A stretch of 64,000 bases of DNA from Nonlabens ulvanivorans. GTDB taxonomy: Bacteria; Bacteroidota; Bacteroidia; Flavobacteriales; Flavobacteriaceae. The stretch lies in contig NZ_JPJI01000004.1 of the NCBI RefSeq assembly GCF_000732625.1, positions 38,729 to 102,728 on the forward strand, given 5' to 3'. The notes under the pieces were generated by a model that did not search any database, was not told the origin of the DNA, and saw nothing but the letters and a program-made list of their open reading frames with translations. This document shows positions 51,278 through 59,063 of the stretch, one piece after another. A program made the translations under genes and the position numbers. Numbering within the stretch: the first letter of the stretch is position 1; the number at the start of each line of letters is the position of its first letter.

Positions 51278-51616
51278 TTGTTTTCAACACGTTATAATTT
51301 TATTTTGAAGAAAGAAATTACATGTCCGTTACATTATACCATGACTTTAATAGGTACTAAATGGAAACCCTTAATTCTATTTCATTTAATAGAAGGACCT
51401 TTAAGATCTGGAGTATTACAAAAACAAATTCCCGAGATTTCTAATAAGATGTTTACCCAATCGGTAAGAGAACTTGAGAAAGACGGATTAATTAATCGAA
51501 AAATATATCCAGTAGTTCCGCCTAAAGTAGAATATGAATTAACTAAAAAAGGATTATCGTTAAAATCTATTTTAAAAAGCCTCGACCTATGGGGTAGTGA
51601 ACATTTTAAATTATAG
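51278..51616 (+). CDS. HxlR-family transcriptional regulator
   Basis: A 112-residue winged helix-turn-helix repressor. The conserved start of the domain, 'CPLHYTMTLIGTKWKPLILFHL', carries Cys16, the position used for thiol sensing in YodB-like members. The wing is 'LINRKIYPVVPPKVEYELTKKG'. The gene is divergent from a VOC-family gene, the normal arrangement for such regulators and their target. Two inverted repeats in the 92-bp gap are candidate operators. With the target gene broken, the regulator may now control only itself or distant genes. Confidence 0.9.
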   Translation: MFSTRYNFILKKEITCPLHYTMTLIGTKWKPLILFHLIEGPLRSGVLQKQIPEISNKMFTQSVRELEKDGLINRKIYPVVPPKVEYELTKKGLSLKSILKSLDLWGSEHFKL

Positions 51617-51620
51617 CATA

Positions 51621-51664
51621 AAAAAACCGCAGCCTAATGTCTTTTGAGCATCGGGCTGCGGTTT
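51621..51664. terminator. Intrinsic terminator after hxlR
   Basis: Stem AACCGCAGCC with its complement and a 19-nt apical part, with an A6 run on the left. Shared with the convergent small gene. Confidence 0.82.
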
Positions 51665-51688
51665 ATTTAAAATTTTTAAGTAAGAGAA

Positions 51689-51877
51689 TTATATTTTTGG
51701 CTCGCCTTTAATCAATCTTACTGTAACTAGTACTCCTATTAATACTGCGATAATAAGACCAGTATAAGGACTTTGATTAGCTTCCCAGCTTAGATCATCA
51801 AAGTTCATTCGAGAGACATGAACGCCTATCAGAACAACCACTACGACTAGCAATACATATGCAAAATTCTTTTTCAT
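51689..51877 (-). CDS. Small membrane protein, two helices
   Basis: A 62-residue protein with two hydrophobic helices (about 5-22 and 38-57) joined by an acidic loop ('MNFDDLSWEANQSPYTG') and a basic C-terminal end. It starts 5 bp after the nucleoid-associated protein gene stops, so it is the last gene of that transcription unit. The clean topology and tight spacing favour a real gene. No family is recognised. Confidence 0.6.
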   Translation of the reverse strand: MKKNFAYVLLVVVVVLIGVHVSRMNFDDLSWEANQSPYTGLIIAVLIGVLVTVRLIKGEPKI

Positions 51878-51882
51878 GATCT

Positions 51883-52941
51883 TTATTTTTTCTCTTCTCG
51901 ATTGAAGTATACTAGATAATAATACATCTGTTTTTCTTCATCCCAACCTTTTTCAAGATATTTTTCTGCACTTTCTGGATTGGTAAAGTCCATTTTAATC
52001 TGTACTTGAGTATCTAGATTAATAACACTTTTAATTCCTTTACGAGCAGCACTTACAGCGGTATTTGAAATAGGAAAATTAGATACATCTTCAATACTGT
52101 ATTTAGGTCCTTTCTCAACCTTATAATTCTTAAACTCTGGTATCAATTCTGGATTGTCCAGTGTTTCATTTAAAAAGGTACTTTCTTCAAAATCATCATT
52201 CTTTGCAAAATAGTTCATAGAACGATTCATAAACATGACTTCTTCCTTTTTATCTTCGGCGGGTAGAACGACTTCTTTTGCAAAATCCTGGCAGAATTTT
52301 AAGTACTTCTTAGTAAAAAAGTTTTCATCTTCAAAGACATCCACACCTAGAAAACTTTCTAACCAGTATTTTGCATCATAGCGATTAGAATCTACAGATA
52401 GGATTTTATAACCGGTCTCTTCTTCAGTATTAAAGATAATAGCGCCTTTATCGAGTTTGTTTAAGTTAACACCTTGTTGCAATAGGATTCTTAAATCATC
52501 TTCGCCTTCTTCAAACTGCAAGAAATCTTGTTTCAACTCACTTTTAAAGATACCTATAGCGTCTACTTTATTGTTGTCTAACATGACGTTATCAAGATAA
52601 CAAACGTATAACTCACCACTTCTTATATGTGGATGCACACTTTGCTCATATAACTGTTTTGCAATCTTTTTAGAATTATCTAATAGGGAAGCAGGCGTGT
52701 TAAAAATGGACTTTGCAAACGCATACAACTCGTGGAACTCTAGATCTTGCTCGTGCGTGAAGCTGTAATAGGTTTCTTCTTTTGAGCGAAAAGGCTTTAA
52801 GAAAAATTCTTTCAATAAGGCATGTAGCTCATCATCTAGTGGAGTGGTCGCAGCAGATGTTAAAAGCAACTCGCCTTTATTTTTATTACCTACACGGTGC
52901 AGTGCCAGTTGTTCAATACGTGTGTTGAAAAGGTTGATCAT
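51883..52941 (-). CDS. NdpA-type nucleoid-associated protein (37 kDa)
   Basis: A 352-residue protein of the 37-kDa nucleoid-associated (YejK/NdpA) family. The N-terminus 'FNTRIEQLALHRVGNKNKGELLLTS' and the middle 'SGELYVCYLDNVMLDNNKVDAIGIFKSE' are typical. These proteins bind the chromosome and are found in the nucleoid fraction. It is the middle gene of a three-gene leftward unit, with a PRiA4-like gene 6 bp upstream. Confidence 0.88.
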   Translation of the reverse strand: MINLFNTRIEQLALHRVGNKNKGELLLTSAATTPLDDELHALLKEFFLKPFRSKEETYYSFTHEQDLEFHELYAFAKSIFNTPASLLDNSKKIAKQLYEQSVHPHIRSGELYVCYLDNVMLDNNKVDAIGIFKSELKQDFLQFEEGEDDLRILLQQGVNLNKLDKGAIIFNTEEETGYKILSVDSNRYDAKYWLESFLGVDVFEDENFFTKKYLKFCQDFAKEVVLPAEDKKEEVMFMNRSMNYFAKNDDFEESTFLNETLDNPELIPEFKNYKVEKGPKYSIEDVSNFPISNTAVSAARKGIKSVINLDTQVQIKMDFTNPESAEKYLEKGWDEEKQMYYYLVYFNREEKK

Positions 52942-52947
52942 AGTATT

Positions 52948-53484
52948 TTAGTATAGGTCGTAATCGTCAAAAGTTTGTTCATCATAAAAATCGTCATCAC
53001 CATCATCAATATCGCCGCGATATTCTTCATCACCATCAGTTTCATCTGCAAATCTTGGATCTGCTTCAAATTCTTTATCTGGCGCACTATCTGGCAGCTC
53101 TCCTATAGAGAATATTACCTGTGGATAAACGACGGCATCTTGCGGTCCAGCAACTTCGGCTAGCTCAATTAAGAAAGTCCACATGCTTAAAAAATCGTAG
53201 ATGTAAACTAGTTGAGGTTGTGACTTGCTCACCACTTCTTCTATGGTAGTAGTTGCCATGGTACGAGAAGCACTACTGCCTTCACTCATGTCAAAAAGGC
53301 TGAACTCTTCATTCTGATTCCATTCCTCGTCACTGGCATAAAAACTAGCCATCTCATCTCCTGGTAATTGAAAACTCTGAGTAAGCACATTGTGAAAGTC
53401 TTCTAAACTAGCGCTACCTTCAATTTCTATATCACGGAAAACGTCTTGTGTCGCATCTAGAATAGCTCTAAATCTATAAATCAT
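52948..53484 (-). CDS. PRiA4/IS1096 passenger-like domain protein
   Basis: A 178-residue acidic protein. Residues 1-110 match the plasmid pRiA4b ORF-3-like domain ('RFRAILDATQDVFRDIEIEGSASLEDFHNVLTQSF'). The C-terminal third is a low-complexity acidic tail ending 'DGDDDFYDEQTFDDYDLY'. The family name comes from an insertion sequence passenger gene, but no transposase is nearby and the gene is in a stable operon with ndpA. A -7 box sits 20 bp upstream. Function unknown. Confidence 0.8.
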   Translation of the reverse strand: MIYRFRAILDATQDVFRDIEIEGSASLEDFHNVLTQSFQLPGDEMASFYASDEEWNQNEEFSLFDMSEGSSASRTMATTTIEEVVSKSQPQLVYIYDFLSMWTFLIELAEVAGPQDAVVYPQVIFSIGELPDSAPDKEFEADPRFADETDGDEEYRGDIDDGDDDFYDEQTFDDYDLY

Positions 53485-53504
53485 TTTTTACTTTTTAAGG
53501 TGGG

Positions 53505-53512
53505 CAAAGATA
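53505..53512 (-). promoter_or_regulatory. Candidate -7 box (TATCTTTG)
   Basis: Exact TAnnTTTG match 20 bp before the PRiA4-like start, likely the promoter of the three-gene nucleoid unit. Confidence 0.48.
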
Positions 53513-53568
53513 CGTTTATCCTACTGTATGAGGAAAATGATGTATGGTAAATATAGATGTTTTTTATA

Positions 53569-53584
53569 CGCTTTCGCGAAAGCG
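53569..53584. repeat. Iterated palindrome, copy 11 (perfect, intergenic)
   Basis: CGCTTTCGCGAAAGCG between the COX15 gene and the nucleoid operon. Confidence 0.95.
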
Positions 53585-53631
53585 AATCCAACAATATTAA
53601 TCTGTTTCATTCAAAACAAATCATCTATAAT

Positions 53632-54681
53632 TTATGATTTTACAGCATTTTTTAAACGCATCATTAAATAAAACTGAAGTCCTAAAATTATCGAAGCTAG
53701 TACTAAGTGCGCTGCTTGAGAACCAAATGGGAAATCAACATAATTCATTAATATACCAGTAAAAACAGTAATAAGTAATAAGGCTATCAACCATGCATAA
53801 AAGGGTTGTGGATGCCCTAACACTTTTACAGCTTTGTAGACAAACCAGGCATGTATCGCTAGTAACAAAATAGAAAAAGACCTATGAATTAAAAATACTA
53901 CTGGCGCGCTTTCTTCTAGCCATATCGATAGAAATGGATATCCCATTTCATCAATCATATGATCTAGATATTGTCTTACTTGGGTACCTAGGGCAACTTG
54001 CACTAGCGTTAAGATAATAAGCAGTATAGATATTTTATAGAATGATTTGCTGGATTGATATCTATGATCTGTAGGTTGTACTTCATGTAATAAATAAATC
54101 AAAAGACCTACTATCAGCAAGGCAACAATCATGTGAATGGTAATCAATACCGGTGATAATAAAGTGTCTACTACGATTTTACCTATTACCGCTTGGATTA
54201 ACATGGCTAGTAATGCTACAATACTTAATATGGTTATCTTCTTGCGGTTTTTCCAGTATTTTAGTGAAAAAACGCACATGATAAGAACGACTAATCCACC
54301 TAAAGCGCCTATCAGTCTGTTGACATATTCTGTCCAGGTATGATAGACATTAAAAACGGCATAGTTATGTTTAGTATACGGTTTCCAGTCTGCTGGGTTA
54401 TAAGTGCTTTGTGCCATAAAATTTGTCACAGCAACTCTTAATTCTTCTTCATGTATAATCACCATACCTTTTTTATATGGTGTATCTGGTGAGAACTCTA
54501 GTTGGCTTTCCTCAGTAGGTGGAATGTAATAGCCAAAACACTTAGGCCAGTCGGGACATCCCATTCCAGATCCAGTCATGCGCACCACAGCACCAGCAAT
54601 GATAATAAGATATATAACGGCGATACTCCATCGCAATGCGACGCGGTAATTTCTATCTGAAAAAAAGGTGGTTGTACTCAA
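53632..54681 (-). CDS. Heme A synthase (COX15/CtaA)
   Basis: A 349-residue membrane protein with eight helices arranged as two similar four-helix halves, which is the COX15 design. The signature 'GAVVRMTGSGMGCPDWPKCFG' near the N-terminus and 'HTWTEYVNRLIGAL' hold the Cys pair and the first heme-binding His. Further His occur in 'ITIHMIVALL', 'FLIHRSFSILLLAIHAW' and 'QAAHLVLASI'. It converts heme O to heme A for cytochrome oxidase, indicating aerobic respiration. It stands alone, with no ctaB next to it in the window. Confidence 0.94.
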   Translation of the reverse strand: MSTTTFFSDRNYRVALRWSIAVIYLIIIAGAVVRMTGSGMGCPDWPKCFGYYIPPTEESQLEFSPDTPYKKGMVIIHEEELRVAVTNFMAQSTYNPADWKPYTKHNYAVFNVYHTWTEYVNRLIGALGGLVVLIMCVFSLKYWKNRKKITILSIVALLAMLIQAVIGKIVVDTLLSPVLITIHMIVALLIVGLLIYLLHEVQPTDHRYQSSKSFYKISILLIILTLVQVALGTQVRQYLDHMIDEMGYPFLSIWLEESAPVVFLIHRSFSILLLAIHAWFVYKAVKVLGHPQPFYAWLIALLLITVFTGILMNYVDFPFGSQAAHLVLASIILGLQFYLMMRLKNAVKS

Positions 54682-54776
54682 TTTTATATTATTCTATTAT
54701 TGTGGTCGCACGGTATTTAAAACCTTGCGTTTTTGTAACTCGATTAAGATGTGCGATATATGGCGACTAATGAATA

Positions 54777-55385
54777 TTAATGCAGTCGATCACCACGTAC
54801 TTCTAGGTCACCTATAAAGCTCGCTTCATAATCCAGCCAGTAGTTCCATCGTTCCATGACATCATCTTCTGGGAAGTGTGTTTTAGCAAGTTGTAGAAAT
54901 AGTTTGTAGTGAGAAGCCTCTGCCACCATAAATTTATAATAGAACTCTTGTAGTTCTTCATCATCTAGATTTTGCCATAAGGTTTTAAAACGTTCACAGC
55001 TGCGCGCTTCTATCATCGCACAAATAAGGAGTTGATCTAGAAAGTAACCATCACGGCTTTGACCTTTTTTCTTTCCTTTTACGAGTTTTTTTACATATTC
55101 ATCCTGACGCTGCAAGCCTAGTTCTAGACCACGTTTTTTAAGCATCGCAATAACCATTCTAAAATGTCCCCATTCTTCAGTCACTACAGGAGATAGGTGT
55201 TCTACAATCCCTTCACGTTCAGAATATTGCTGGATTAAAGAAATAATATTACTGGTTGCCTTTTGTTCACAAAAAGCATGATCGGTAAGTATATCTTGTA
55301 AGCTGATGGTAGAAATGTCTGCCCATCGTGGATCAGTAGGTAGTTTAAGACCTAAAGTAAATTTCTTTTCGGCTGTCATTTTCAT
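54777..55385 (-). CDS. miaE: tRNA-(ms2io6A)-hydroxylase MiaE
   Basis: A 202-residue diiron enzyme that hydroxylates the isopentenyl group on A37 of certain tRNAs. Ferritin-like ligand motifs are EWGHFRMV, EARSCERF and EASHYKLF in three helices. The start at 55385 (MKMTAEKKFTLG) is preferred: the frame is open to 55403, but the extra codons overlap a near-consensus promoter string (GACCTTTG). The family needs oxygen, in line with the heme A synthase gene beside it. Located alone. Confidence 0.9.
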   Translation of the reverse strand: MKMTAEKKFTLGLKLPTDPRWADISTISLQDILTDHAFCEQKATSNIISLIQQYSEREGIVEHLSPVVTEEWGHFRMVIAMLKKRGLELGLQRQDEYVKKLVKGKKKGQSRDGYFLDQLLICAMIEARSCERFKTLWQNLDDEELQEFYYKFMVAEASHYKLFLQLAKTHFPEDDVMERWNYWLDYEASFIGDLEVRGDRLH

Positions 55386-55507
55386 ATCGCAAAGGTCGTT
55401 CATGCGTTCTAGATGAGCAAGAATCCTTTAATGATTTCATAACCTACACGATAGAATTTATTTCATGAAATTTTATAACTTTAAGGAATCAAACAAATAA
55501 TTAAATT

Positions 55508-55870
55508 ATGACTACAGAGCAAGTTGCAAATCAACTGGTGGCCTATTGCCGCAATAACGAAGAATCTAAGGCTTATCAAGAATTATACAGCCCAGAAATT
55601 ACCAGCATCGAGATGGTAGAGCCTATGAAAGAAGTTCAAGGTTTTGAAGGTCTGGCAAAAAAAGGTGAGTGGTGGAAAGAGAACTTTGAGGTACACGCAA
55701 ACAAGGTATCAGAACCACTTATTGCAGATAATCACTTTACGGTTCGTTTCTGGATGGATACGACACATAAACCTAGCGGACAACGCACTCAAATGAATGA
55801 GTTAGCCGTTTATGAGGTGAAGGATGGTAAAATATGGAGAGAACAGTTTTTCTATAACACTGGAGAATAA
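55508..55870 (+). CDS. SnoaL-like/nuclear transport factor 2-like protein
   Basis: A 120-residue single-domain protein ('ELYSPEITSIEMVEPMKEVQGFEGLAKKGEWWKENFEVHANKV'), with the cone-shaped pocket fold inferred from its strand/helix order. It is related in fold to the protein at 45349 but shows no close identity to it. No catalytic residues are assigned. It ends 21 bp before the convergent MarR gene stop. Confidence 0.8.
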   Translation: MTTEQVANQLVAYCRNNEESKAYQELYSPEITSIEMVEPMKEVQGFEGLAKKGEWWKENFEVHANKVSEPLIADNHFTVRFWMDTTHKPSGQRTQMNELAVYEVKDGKIWREQFFYNTGE

Positions 55871-55890
55871 ATACAGTATCATATATAGTT

Positions 55891-56316
55891 CTAGAGTTTT
55901 GAAAGAAATTCTAGAACTTGTTTTACTTGATCTTCATCTAAATTGTTGATTAAAGATAGCTCTCTTGCATCTATATCGGCATCTAGATTCTCCAGAACTT
56001 GTAAACCTTTTTTAGTGATTTTAAGCTCGATCTGTCTGCGGTCAGATGGACATTGCTTGCGTTCTACATAATCCTTACTAATCAACTTATCGATAACTCT
56101 AGTAGTATTACTGTTGGAGTGAATCATCTTGCGGCTTACATCCTGTAGATTTGCCGCTTTCCCTTTGCGACCTCTTAAAATACGTAAAACATTAAACTGC
56201 TGTATAGTAAGACCTTCTTTCTTTACGATCTCACTTACAGATTCTGTCATTTCTGTACCTTTTTTTATTAATGTGGTTACTAAACGTCTTGCAATCGGCA
56301 TCTCAGAATCTTTCAT
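55891..56316 (-). CDS. MarR-family transcriptional regulator
   Basis: A 141-residue winged helix-turn-helix dimer. The DNA-binding part is visible in 'LTIQQFNVLRILRGRKGKAANLQDVSRKM', with the recognition helix near 'HSNSNTTRVIDKLISKDYVERKQCPSDRRQIELKIT', where the DRR wing motif is clear. The 167-bp gap to the porin gene contains several copies of the half-site TTGTAAGAC/GTCTTACAA, so it probably represses itself and the neighbouring porin. Confidence 0.9.
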   Translation of the reverse strand: MKDSEMPIARRLVTTLIKKGTEMTESVSEIVKKEGLTIQQFNVLRILRGRKGKAANLQDVSRKMIHSNSNTTRVIDKLISKDYVERKQCPSDRRQIELKITKKGLQVLENLDADIDARELSLINNLDEDQVKQVLEFLSKL

Positions 56317-56346
56317 ACACGTACAATATTAATATAGGGAATAATT

Positions 56347-56399
56347 GTCTTAACAAACTTAAGGTTGTAAGACATAAAACTGTGTTAAGGTCTTACAAA
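56347..56399. promoter_or_regulatory. Candidate MarR operator region
   Basis: TTGTAAGAC (56365-56373) and GTCTTACAA (56390-56398) form an inverted repeat with 16 bp between them. A third related half-site, GTCTTAACAA, lies to the left. A near copy of the right part, AAGGTCTTATAAA, is at 58156-58168 before the NmrA-like gene. Confidence 0.5.
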
Positions 56400-56503
56400 A
56401 AAGTACACTTTTGTTAACCTTAAATTCAACTGTAACAATGAAGAGAATAAAGTATCTTTATTATGCGTTTTAATAAAAGAGTATGAACTTAAATAGACGA
56501 ATT

Positions 56504-57079
56504 ATGAAAAAGGTATTTATTGCAATTATGTTTTTAACAGCAGCTATGGTACAGGCTCAAGAAGATGGTGGTTTTGGTATTAAGGCAGGATTAAATTATG
56601 GTTCTAATGGTGATTTATCTCAAAACGGTCAGACGATCATTGATAATCCAGATGAGAATTTTGGGTATCACTTTGGTGTTTTCGGTAAAATAGACTTAGG
56701 ACCTATTTATTTAAGACCAGAGTTATCTTATACGGTACTTAATAGTGATTATGACAGTAGTGCGCTAGAGGTTAAAAAACTAGATGCACCAGTACTTGTT
56801 GGTTTTCAAGTGATAGGACCGTTGCATGTGTTTGCTGGTCCATCATTTCAATATATTCTAGACACAGAATTAGAAGATGTCGATTTACAAGACGTGCAAG
56901 AAGAATTTAGTATCGGATTGCAAATAGGTGTTGGTGTAAATATTGGTAATTTAGGTATCGATGTGCGTTATGAAAGAGGCCTTTCTGAAAATGAAGCCGA
57001 ATTCTCTAATCTAGGTCAATTAGGGACTTTAGACACAAGACCACAGCAAATTATTGTAGGCCTGAGTTTAAATTTATAG
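56504..57079 (+). CDS. Porin-family outer-membrane beta-barrel protein
   Basis: A 191-residue protein with a signal peptide (MKKVFIAIMFLTAAMVQAQ) and eight or so amphipathic strands; the last strand (QQIIVGLSLNL) ends in Leu rather than an aromatic residue. The ATG at 56504 is preferred to 56483 because it gives a standard signal peptide. It lies opposite the MarR regulator and may be part of its regulon. It is followed 13 bp later by a 30-bp perfect palindrome. Confidence 0.85.
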   Translation: MKKVFIAIMFLTAAMVQAQEDGGFGIKAGLNYGSNGDLSQNGQTIIDNPDENFGYHFGVFGKIDLGPIYLRPELSYTVLNSDYDSSALEVKKLDAPVLVGFQVIGPLHVFAGPSFQYILDTELEDVDLQDVQEEFSIGLQIGVGVNIGNLGIDVRYERGLSENEAEFSNLGQLGTLDTRPQQIIVGLSLNL

Positions 57080-57092
57080 ATAAATTTGATGT

Positions 57093-57122
57093 CTCATTAC
57101 GCTTTCGCGAAAGCGTAATGAG
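57093..57122. repeat. Iterated palindrome, copy 12 (30-bp perfect palindrome)
   Basis: A perfect 30-bp palindrome; left half CTCATTACGCTTTCG, core 57100-57115. It is the longest copy and sits 13 bp after the porin stop. Confidence 0.97.
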
Positions 57123-57193
57123 AATCATTCATTGAGCCAGAATAACTTTACAGGTACATTATAATATCTTGCTAGATGTTTTGAGAAGCAACT

Positions 57194-58096
57194 TTAAGCA
57201 ACCTCTGTACCTAAAGAAGCGGTATAAATATCAAACCATTGCTCTAGACTCAACGTAGTATCTAAAGCGTCTACAGCTGTTTTTAAACGCTCAATCTTAC
57301 CAGTTCCTAAAACAGGAATAATATGTGAAGGATGCATTAAGGTCCATGCATAGATAACTTTAGATAAATCGGTTTCTTCAATTTGTGATGCTACACGTGC
57401 AATCGCATCATGTATGTTTTTAGATTTTTCATCTTTGGGTTGTAGTAAAGATCCACCTGCTAGCGGTGACCATGCCATAGGTGAAACTCTTTTCTCTATT
57501 AAATAATCTAGATTACCATTTTCAAAATGCTCGAGCTGCGCTGGCGAGATTTCAATCTGGTTGGTCACTAGTGGTTCATTAAGATAAGATTGAAGTGATT
57601 CAAACTGTACTGGTGTAAAATTAGAAACGCCTAAGTGATTTACTTTACCGCTCGTTTTTAATTCATCAAAACCGGCAGCCACTTCAGCTGGATTAAAAAA
57701 TGGTGATGGTCTATGCAGTAAAAGAACGTCTATATAATCTGTGTTTAAATTTTTAAGAGATTGTTCTGCCTGCTGTATGATATATTCTTTACTATAATCA
57801 TAGTACTTAACACGACGATCTGGGAATTTTGAGCTTTTCAACTTGATACCACATTTAGTAATCAATTGCATTTGGGAACGCAAAGAAGGTTCTAATTGCA
57901 ACGCTTTCCCAAAACCGGCCTCACATTCATAATCTCCATAAATATCTGCATGATCAAAGGTGGTCACGCCAGCTTCTATAGATTGTTTTAAGTAAGTCAG
58001 CAATTGCTGGTCAGAAATATTCCAATCCAACAATTTCCACATCCCTAAAACGATTCTAGAAATTTCTAACTGAGGTGCTATTTTTACGGTATTCAT
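57194..58096 (-). CDS. Aldo/keto reductase
   Basis: A 300-residue NADPH-dependent reductase with a TIM-barrel fold. The catalytic tetrad is D48, Y53 (DHADIYG), K81 (ITKCG) and the His in LLHRPSP. The sequence is closest in type to the YdhF-like oxidoreductases. The ATG at 58096 is used because the codon before it in frame is TTG. A -7 box lies 22 bp upstream. It is divergent from the NmrA-like gene. Substrate unknown. Confidence 0.92.
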   Translation of the reverse strand: MNTVKIAPQLEISRIVLGMWKLLDWNISDQQLLTYLKQSIEAGVTTFDHADIYGDYECEAGFGKALQLEPSLRSQMQLITKCGIKLKSSKFPDRRVKYYDYSKEYIIQQAEQSLKNLNTDYIDVLLLHRPSPFFNPAEVAAGFDELKTSGKVNHLGVSNFTPVQFESLQSYLNEPLVTNQIEISPAQLEHFENGNLDYLIEKRVSPMAWSPLAGGSLLQPKDEKSKNIHDAIARVASQIEETDLSKVIYAWTLMHPSHIIPVLGTGKIERLKTAVDALDTTLSLEQWFDIYTASLGTEVA

Positions 58097-58118
58097 CAAT
58101 GATATTTTTTAAGATTTA

Positions 58119-58126
58119 CAAAGATA
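58119..58126 (-). promoter_or_regulatory. Candidate -7 box (TATCTTTG) of the aldo/keto reductase gene
   Basis: Exact TAnnTTTG match, 22 bp before the ATG at 58096. Confidence 0.48.
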
Positions 58127-58155
58127 AGAAGTAGTTCCCGTAGACTACGTAGGAT

Positions 58156-58168
58156 AAGGTCTTATAAA
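58156..58168. promoter_or_regulatory. Possible MarR half-site before the NmrA-like gene
   Basis: AAGGTCTTATAAA differs by one base from AAGGTCTTACAAA at 56387-56399 in the MarR promoter. Confidence 0.35.
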
Positions 58169-58247
58169 GCCTTGTTAATTACTACTAAACTAGAGTTAAA
58201 CGAGCTTAAAAGCTTTGTATAGGCTTAAAACAGTAGTAAATTGAAGC

Positions 58248-58892
58248 ATGGAAAATATATTAATAGCAGGTGCACATGGTACCACAGGAAAAAAAATAGT
58301 AAACCTTTTAAATCAATCTTCTCAATACAATCCTATTGCAATGGTAAGAAAACAAGAGCAAGTGGATTATTTTAAATCGCAAGGTATCGATACGGTATTA
58401 GCAGATTTAGAGAAGGACGTTTCTCCAGCTTTTGATAATTCGATAGATAAAGTATTATTTGCCGCAGGATCTGGCGGAAAAAAAGTTGTTGAAGTAGATC
58501 AAGAAGGTGCAAAGAAATTAGTTGACGCTTCAAAAAATAATGGAGTCAAGAAATTTGTCATGCTTAGTTCGCTAGGAGCAGAAAACCCAGAAGAAGCGAC
58601 AGAACTAAAAGAATATTTAAAAGCAAAACATAATGCAGATGAGTATTTGAAGAGTAGTGGTCTTAACTATACCATTGTAAGACCAGGATCATTGACCAAC
58701 GACTCATTAACAAATCACATTACATTAGAAAAGAGTCTAAGTAAGAGAGGCGAAATAAGTCGTAACGATGTCGCAATGACATTAACCACTTGTTTAACAG
58801 ATCATCTAGCCAGCAATCAGACTTTTGAGATTATCAATGGTGATACACTCATTAATGAAGCTCTAGATAATATATCTGCGACACACGCATAG
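58248..58892 (+). CDS. NmrA-like NAD(P)-binding protein (atypical SDR)
   Basis: A 214-residue Rossmann-fold protein. The dinucleotide motif GAHGTTGKK is at the N-terminus, followed by 'MVRKQEQVDYFKSQGIDTVLADLEKD', typical of the NmrA/YwnB group. The Ser/Tyr region 'FVMLSSLGAENPEEATELKEYLKAKHNADEYL' has no clear YxxxK, so it may sense redox state or nucleotides rather than catalyse. Divergent from the aldo/keto reductase gene, and possibly in the same MarR regulon. Confidence 0.87.
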   Translation: MENILIAGAHGTTGKKIVNLLNQSSQYNPIAMVRKQEQVDYFKSQGIDTVLADLEKDVSPAFDNSIDKVLFAAGSGGKKVVEVDQEGAKKLVDASKNNGVKKFVMLSSLGAENPEEATELKEYLKAKHNADEYLKSSGLNYTIVRPGSLTNDSLTNHITLEKSLSKRGEISRNDVAMTLTTCLTDHLASNQTFEIINGDTLINEALDNISATHA

Positions 58893-58916
58893 TAAGTCTA
58901 GTATATAAATTATTGA

Positions 58917-58950
58917 AATCCAGTTGTTGATTAAACAGCTGGATTTTTTT
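58917..58950 (+). terminator. Intrinsic terminator
   Basis: A 12-bp stem (AATCCAGTTGTT and complement, with one G-U pair) and a T-run after the NmrA-like gene. Confidence 0.88.
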
Positions 58951-59063
58951 ATGCTCTATTTTTGTACAATCTGCCGCCTTTTAAAATTGAAAATCTAGCT
59001 TAAATCATCGATATTTACATAAGATAAAACGCATAGTAGCGTCTATCGATAAAGTGAGAAATT

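Noticed and set aside
52948..53484. Trace of an insertion sequence suggested by the IS1096/PRiA4 domain name
   Set aside because: No transposase, terminal inverted repeats or target duplication; the gene is part of a stable operon.
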